Below are positions 58,606 through 64,000 of a stretch of DNA of 64,000 bases, in pieces. The position numbers were made by a program, and so were the translations under genes. The stretch's first letter is position 1, and every line of letters starts with the position of its first letter. Source of the stretch: Bathymodiolus brooksi (lineage: Eukaryota; Mollusca; Bivalvia; Mytilida; Modiolidae); NCBI GenBank assembly GCA_963680875.1, contig OY804579.1, positions 57,115,718-57,179,717 on the forward strand, read 5' to 3'. The notes below the pieces were generated by a model. The model made no database searches. It was not told where the DNA came from and saw only the letters and a list, made by a program, of their open reading frames with translations.

Positions 58606-59189
58606 TTTTTGGGATACTTGGAAATCACTTCAGTGTGTTGGTATACTTTGTAATTAGCTGTTATCGGTAATTTATACATTTCTGCTTTGATCTCACCCAT
58701 TGATATTTCCAATGTCAACGGACTTGCCATGATTCTGAAAATTATCGGTCAGTGTGACGTCAAACACATTTTATGCATGATGTTACCGATAAAAACGACA
58801 GTTTTTAATCTCTCAGCATGCATTATCAATAGTATCACAGCTTGTCAATTCGGACTCTCTGTGATACTAGTGATAATGTCTGTCTCGACCCTCAAAACTG
58901 TCATTATTCAATATTTATTCATAGGAATGTTTTTATTAAACTACACAAACAATTATTAATAACCTACATTGAAGTTGATGTGAAAAAACAAAGGGTTCTT
59001 CTATAAATTTAGTTGGTTTTTTTTTCTTCAGAAAATTCAGTTGTAATAAAGGTATATAAAGAAATTGTCTTGTAAATCTTTTTTTTCTCATCCATGTCTC
59101 ACAACTTCTTGATAATACACTGTAATCAACATCAAATTATCATTCAAATTTATAACCATAACAATCATGTACAGCACAACAGAGATTGA

Positions 59190-59421
59190 GTTACATAACA
59201 CCACTTTCAACACATATTTCAGTTATATCTTGGCAGTCAGTTTTATTGATGGAGAAAACCATTTGCCTGTCGCAAGTCACTGACAAAGTTGATCACATAA
59301 TGTTTTATTGAGTACACCTCGCCATGAGCGGGTTTAGAACTCACAACGTTAGTGGCGATGGGCACTGATTGCACAAGTAGTTGTTAATCCAACTACCATA
59401 CAATCACTACCACGACGGGCC
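59190..59421 (-). mobile_element. SINE type A
   Basis: Reverse complement from tail ccactttcaacacatatttc to head actaccatacaatcactacc. Confidence 0.85.
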
Positions 59422-59639
59422 TAAAGCATAATCCGATAATGTAGACAACAACAATGACTGGTAGACATCTACATCATTTGTAGACTTACTGATGAGAGGA
59501 ATGTGTCAGCGTCAAACTACATACTGTGTCACGAAGAAAAAAATATACTATGTATATAGTTAAAGATAAGGACTCTGTTCTTTACAACAGTGCTGCTCAC
59601 ACAGTTATATTTGTAGGTCAGCAATTTACTCATATGTGG

Positions 59640-59725
59640 AAAACATTTGCATGGCTGCATCATTTTACTAAGAGGGGAGATTTGGGCCCATAAAACTAGT
59701 TTAACCCTGCCACTTTTTATTGAAG
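59640..59725 (-). repeat. Interspersed repeat fragment, inverted
   Basis: gtttaaccctgccacttttt and gaagtgcctgtgcctctaga mirror words of the 51030-51240 repeat. A similar fragment is at 46945-47000. Confidence 0.5.
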
Positions 59726-60146
59726 TGCCTGTGCCTCTAGAGTGAACAGTCATGTGTCTATATTTGTTGTGGTTATTGGATCTGTTTATATGATTTTCCT
59801 ATTGGAATTTAGGACTATTCTGAAGGTGTAGTATTTAGGTAGATGAAATGTAAATATTTTGGATGCACCAGGGCAAATATAGGTTTTCACAAATTGTTAT
59901 GTTTCACATACGATAAACTGACTACACTCAAGAGAAAAGCAAAAAGATTTTTTGAACATATAAAAAGATTTTTACATACACAGCATTTCTAAATGAAAGG
60001 CATGCCAATTTTTTTTTTCTGTAAACATTTTAGTACATTTTTATGAAAATTTGAATACACGGACTGCAAGAATCTGTACGTTTGCAAACTACAAATTACT
60101 GACTTGTTTCACAAAATGATATCTATTGACAAACTTCAAATCTGAG

Positions 60147-60650
60147 GGGTTGTCGTGGTCATATGGTAGTTGGATTTACAACTACCTATGAAATCAGTGC
60201 CTATCACCACTGACATGAGTTCGAATCCTGTGTAGGTGAGGTGTACTCGATACAACATTATGTGATAAAGTTTGTCAGTAATTTGTGACAGGTCAGGGAT
60301 TTTCTCCAGGTACTCTGGTTTCCTCCTCACAGAGGGGGCCACTTGATCATATGGTCAAATCACTGACGGGGTCACCTGATCATATGGTCAAATCACAAGA
60401 GGGGGCCACCTGATCGTATGGTAGTTAAATTAGCATCTACCTTTACAGTCAGTGACTATTACCACTAAAGTTGTGAGTTCAATTGGCACCATGGTGATGT
60501 GTACTGAATACAACATTATGTAAGTTTGTCGGTGACTGTCTGCAGGTCTGTGGTTTTCCCAAAGTTCTCTGGTTTCCTCCATCAATAGAACTGGCTGCAA
60601 TGATATAGCTCAAATATTGTTGTAGGTCGAGTTATACACCCATAACCTTA
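60147..60650 (+). mobile_element. Two tandem SINE type A copies with head triplication
   Basis: Copy 1 is 60147-60329, truncated before its tail. Then ggggccac(t/c)tgatcatatg-type head starts recur at about 60335, 60368 and 60403; only the last continues into a full SINE to 60650. Confidence 0.8.
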
Positions 60651-60654
60651 ATCC

Positions 60655-60800
60655 AGTCACATAAATGACAAAGACAGTAGACAATGGATATCTAGGTCAG
60701 GGCTTGGGCCAGGCACAAAAAAGTGGTGATGTTAAATTGGCTTATGGGATCTCAACACTCCACTCTGATATCTAGATCTCCAGTTGACAAACAGATACAA
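60655..60800 (+). repeat. Interspersed repeat, copy 3
   Basis: tctaggtcagggcttgggcc, aggcacaaaaaagtggtgat; parallels 51030-51240. Confidence 0.6.
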
Positions 60801-61432
60801 ATATACAATAAAAAAAAAAAACTTGTCACATGGTATTTGTGTATCTTGGATTGCAATGTGCTTGTAAGATCATATGCATTGTACAGATTGATTGGCTTTT
60901 AACACCAACTTCAGCAATATTTCAGCTATATTGTTGTGAGGATACATTTTAGGGTTAGGGTTATGGTGTTAAATACCACTTACAACAATATTGACAACAT
61001 TTTAATGATTTTATAAATTAATTTCCTTAACTACAAGTCCCTTATTAATAAAACATATTTGTGTATAAAACAATCGGGTTATATAAACAAAAAAGAGAAA
61101 AATTAAAAGGATAAAAACATACAATTATTTAGAATATATGATATCTATTTATATTTTAGTCTATAAATTAATTTGCATAGATTGAAAACCGAAAAAAATC
61201 AATAAAAGCATTTAACGTTCTTCCATTACAATACAAAGATTAAAATTCTGTAAATTTAACAAAAGATATGATATGTTGTACACAGTAAAATACAGTGATT
61301 ACAATACATGTCTATCAAGTTGGTAAAAATAATGAAAACATGTATCTGACAGAAAAGTTTTTCATTGCTGTAGTCTCTTCATTTCCAAGTAAATTTATCA
61401 CAGTTTATGACAAATCGTCAAGGAGTCCTCAT

Positions 61433-61821
61433 TTAAAAGAGATAATGCTCATTTAGAAGGCTTCCAATAAATTCAGAATGTAGTATCTTCCCTGGTTTGT
61501 ATCCTGATGCTGCACAACTCATAGGTATTGGTAAGAAATGTTCTATTCTTGGATGTGCTTTGCTAAGAAAAGGCTCTGATTTACAAGATAAAAACTTGGC
61601 TTTCCTTTCTTCTGGTGTATAATCTTGATTTGTTACAACATCGTGTATCCAGTTCTTAAACTGATGAGCCCAGTCAGCTGTGGTAACATCAAACAAACCA
61701 GCATGAGTAGCAGAGCCACTTCCAATGATCAGAATTCCCTCCTTACTAAGCTCAGATAAAGCCTCACCAATTTTGAGGTTGTCTTCTATATTTAGGCTAT
61801 TTAATAATGAAACCTGAAAGA
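61433..61821 (-). CDS. DODA-like exon 2
   Basis: 129 codons plus stop. Contains GSGSATHAG and HPRIEHFLPIPMSCAASGY, the C-terminal signature of the family. The intron (61822-62803) carries a tetranucleotide microsatellite and a SINE. Confidence 0.9.
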
Positions 61822-63230
61822 CTAAATTTGATAAACATTGTACTTATCATTTAATATTAATAAATCAATCATTCGTTGGTTGGTTCGTTCGTTCGTTCGT
61901 TCGTTCATTCATTCGTTCATTCGTTCCTTCATTTATTCATTCATTCATTTATTTATTTATTTATTTATTAATATAAAAGTCTGAACAGTAGTCAATGAGC
62001 ATCCTTATGTAGGCATTAGATCTATACTGAAGCTGAAAAATATATCTAGCTTCTGCTACTCTACATTTTGTATTTCTAATGCAAATGCAAGATCTCATAA
62101 AAGCATAATTGTAATGTCCTGTTAAAATATTATAAGTAGTACTTTTCCTAATTGATTGCATGTTTTTTTTATAAAGACCTTTGGTAGAACTGAGTAAAAT
62201 GTTTTCTTTAAATAAGTGATTCCAAGTTAAGGTGTCGTCATGGTCATGATCGTATGGTAGTGGGATTTACAACTACCTGTGCAATCAGTGTCTATCAGCA
62301 CTAAAGTTGTGAGTTTGAATCCTGTTCATGGCGAGGTGTACTCGATACTACATTATGTGATAATGTTTGTCAGTGACTGTGGTTTTCTCCGGGTACTCTG
62401 GTTTCCTCAATCACAATATAACTGAATTACTGTTGAAAGTGACATTAAACACCACAACCCTAACCCTAACCAAGTTAAATATACATAACCAAGTGGTCTG
62501 AATCTTCATTTGTTCTGTGTTATGGTAGATAACCACCATACATTAAAAATGTATGAATATATGAAAAAATGATATATATGAAGGACACAAAAACAGCATA
62601 TAATATACACAAAGTTCAAGCAAAATAATTTAACTGTCAGACAAAATAAACTCCAATAAAATCAGGATTGAAATCAGATGTTTTCTCCTATTACATACAT
62701 AACTGAATCGTACAGGGACAACACAAAAGGCATTAAATTATACAACATTGGGTATTTTCTTACAGCTGCATGTCTTAATGATACAATACATAATATAATA
62801 TACCTGGAATATCTGCGTTTGGAACTGCCAACTTCAGTGGTACAAAAACACCATGATCTAAACCTCTAGTTGTCGTCTCTTTACATTTTAAACCTTTAGA
62901 TTCCAACAATGTTTTAACTTGCTTTGCTATATCTGCAGTTCCAGGTACATCCCACCTAAGTTTGTATGTTTCTGGTGGGAAGCCGCTATAATCGTAATAT
63001 AACTCTGGTTTGTTATTCACTTGAACTGTACATACTGTTTCTTCCCAGTGTGCACTAAGAACCAGAATTGCCTTTGGACATTTTATATCAACAGTTTTAA
63101 ACAAATTTCGTAAAAAATCAGCAGCATCTGAATCCTTGTCTACTCCTTTGAACCCTTTAATTACACTAGCATCAAGAAAAAAAGATGGACCAGGTCCATG
63201 AGTAAGAAATAAAACAGGTTGATTAGACAT
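61433..63230 (-). CDS. 4,5-DOPA dioxygenase extradiol-like protein (LigB family), two exons
   Basis: Exon 1 is 63230-62804 and exon 2 is 61821-61433, on the minus strand. They join in frame to 271 aa, the usual length of the DODA family. Start at 63230 (MSNQPVLFLTHGPG) rather than the in-frame Met at 63251, because family members begin this way. Visible metal/active-site histidines: H11 (LTHGPG), H61 (LSAHWEE), H126 (GLDHGVFVPL), H182 (SATHAG), H232 and H237 (HPRIEHFLP). The exon 2 acceptor is the upstream tttag, not the later ttcag: only the former restores IPVFQVSLL, while the latter hits a stop. The family are non-haem metal extradiol ring-cleaving dioxygenases acting on DOPA-like catechols; the real substrate here is unknown. 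Its start is 497 bp from the divergent DCTN4 start. Confidence 0.9.
61875..61972. repeat. Tetranucleotide microsatellite in DODA-like intron
   Basis: Blocks of ttgg, ttcg, ttca and ttta in succession, a microsatellite that has shifted motif along its length. Confidence 0.92.
62231..62455 (+). mobile_element. SINE type A in DODA-like intron
   Basis: Antisense to the gene. Head ggtcatgatcgtatggtagt, B-box-like gtgagtttgaatcc, complete tail followed by (ccctaa)-like aaccctaaccctaacc. Confidence 0.88.
62804..63230 (-). CDS. DODA-like exon 1
   Basis: 142 codons plus 1 nt, ending ATT CCA G before donor gtatat. Contains three of the conserved histidines (H11, H61, H126). Confidence 0.9.
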
Positions 63231-63727
63231 TTTACAATAAAATGTCAACAAACAGCCAGGTTTCTAGCACGGACACGGACAGAGGAATTGTAAGGTCGTC
63301 ACCCAGTTACAGTATTGTCTATTGATATTGACAATCATTGACTGTATTCAAATGTTCTTTTTAACCTGTTTTACCCGTTTCCGAGGTCTGGTATATGGCA
63401 TTATATGGGCTATTCAGTCCTTGGACCCTTCTTATTCTTAATCTTTTCAATTTAATGTTTTAAGTTATCCTTCAATAATGTTATTGGTCTAATTCATTAT
63501 ATTAGTTCTGACCTTTTCAAGCTTAGGTAACAAGAAAATGATATATAGACCGAGATTACTTCCAGGCTTCTACTCTGGTTATTTATTTGATTTTTTTATA
63601 CTTTCACTTTCGATTTATATTAGTTGACCCTGACATTTCAACTGAATCACTTGTGCGTTTAATATGAGTGGAAACAACTGTTATGTTTAAAACATTTCAG
63701 TGATTAATTTATCAGAAGTTTGGCAAT
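63231..63727. promoter_or_regulatory. Probable bidirectional promoter between DODA-like gene and DCTN4
   Basis: A 497-bp interval separates two divergent start codons, with no recognised repeat in it. It must hold both promoters and 5' UTRs unless upstream non-coding exons exist. No clear TATA box is assigned. Confidence 0.5.
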
Positions 63728-63856
63728 ATGGCGACTTTCATAGACGTCAATCTTGTCAAATATATTTGTGGATGTGGCAAGAAGAAACCAGTCTGCAAAT
63801 TGTATTTATGCAGGCACTGTCAGAAGATAAGATGTGGCGACTGTGTTCTTCACGAG
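63728..63856 (+). CDS. DCTN4: Dynactin subunit 4 (p62), first coding exon, partial at window edge
   Basis: 43 codons from ATG to a probable donor gtgatg at 63857. The peptide has CGCGKKKPVCKLYLCRHCQK followed by CGDCVLHE, matching the N-terminal cysteine-rich region of dynactin p62, where the family continues with a His/Cys pair (expected in the next exon). p62 sits in the pointed-end complex of dynactin and supports cargo adaptor binding on microtubules. The rest lies beyond the window. The exon end is inferred from the family border. Confidence 0.8.
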
Positions 63857-64000
63857 GTGATGGATATGCTCATTATCACTGTTTTGAGTATTAGTCATCG
63901 TTTGCAAATGTGACGTTACCGTTATGATATATGTGGTCACCCACCCTTCACCTAGTTATGTGTCTTTTAATAGTTTTATATTAGGCAAATTACGACCTGT

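Noticed and set aside
58687..58959. 90-codon hydrophobic frame as a small membrane protein
   Set aside because: No homology recognised, no gene context, and the DNA contains short inverted repeats (gtatcacag / ctgtgatac). Insufficient support.
61814..61821. Acceptor ttcag ending at 61814 for DODA-like exon 2
   Set aside because: Using it with the exon 1 donor gives a stop within six codons; the acceptor tttag ending at 61822 restores the conserved IPVFQVS.

Overview
This is a window of an AT-rich, intron-rich, repeat-laden animal nuclear genome. The best guess is a bivalve (or at least molluscan) genome. The reasons are tRNA-headed SINEs with different heads but one shared 3' tail, Helitron-like repeats made of tandem ~165-185 bp units, many CAGTCAAACCTG-ended MITEs, frequent tacatgta words, and an invertebrate-style DOPA-dioxygenase gene. 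The organism call is inference; no species is claimed.

Genes. (1) A complete-looking NF-kappa-B p105/p100-type gene runs on the + strand from 16148 to 55391. I resolved 20 coding exons, all joining in frame to 1165 codons plus stop. The protein order is Rel homology domain, nuclear localisation signal, short Gly-rich stretch, a very large linker exon (831 nt) with an AT-hook-like motif, ankyrin repeats, death domain, and a C-terminal DSGxxS phosphodegron. (2) A two-exon 4,5-DOPA dioxygenase extradiol (LigB-family) gene lies on the - strand, 63230 to 61433. (3) The first coding exon of a dynactin subunit 4 (p62) gene lies on the + strand at 63728, and the gene continues past the window edge. 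Genes 2 and 3 are head to head, with 497 bp between start codons.

Layout. 1-16.1 kb holds no host gene that I can see. It carries a decayed LINE reverse transcriptase (1361-2459), a ~2 kb satellite of 52/54-bp monomers (2671-4744), SINEs, a nested Helitron-like/SINE complex (8438-10397), a DNA transposon interrupting a solo satellite-like monomer (11369-12285), and several palindromic elements. 16.1-24.3 kb holds the Rel-domain exons, with a near-perfect 1.08-kb foldback element (8-bp target duplication) just upstream of exon 8. Intron 9 (24.3-39.3 kb) is a repeat sink. It holds three tandem-unit families, a complete pogo-like DDE transposon whose transposase carries a HIRAN-like N-terminus, and a retroelement fragment inserted in a SINE. 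39.3-55.4 kb holds the linker, ankyrin, death-domain and degron exons, with tandem repeats close to splice sites. 55.6-61.4 kb is a repeat-rich intergenic region with another Helitron-like array.

How the genes work together. The NF-kB gene encodes both a DNA-binding Rel half and its own inhibitory ankyrin half, with a signal-responsive degron. The DODA and DCTN4 genes probably share a bidirectional promoter but have no obvious functional link. The most unusual items are the HIRAN-DDE transposase, the Helitron-like families whose terminal hairpins differ by compensatory changes, the origin of the satellite from pogo-type MITE ends, and the AT-hook-like motif in the NF-kB linker.
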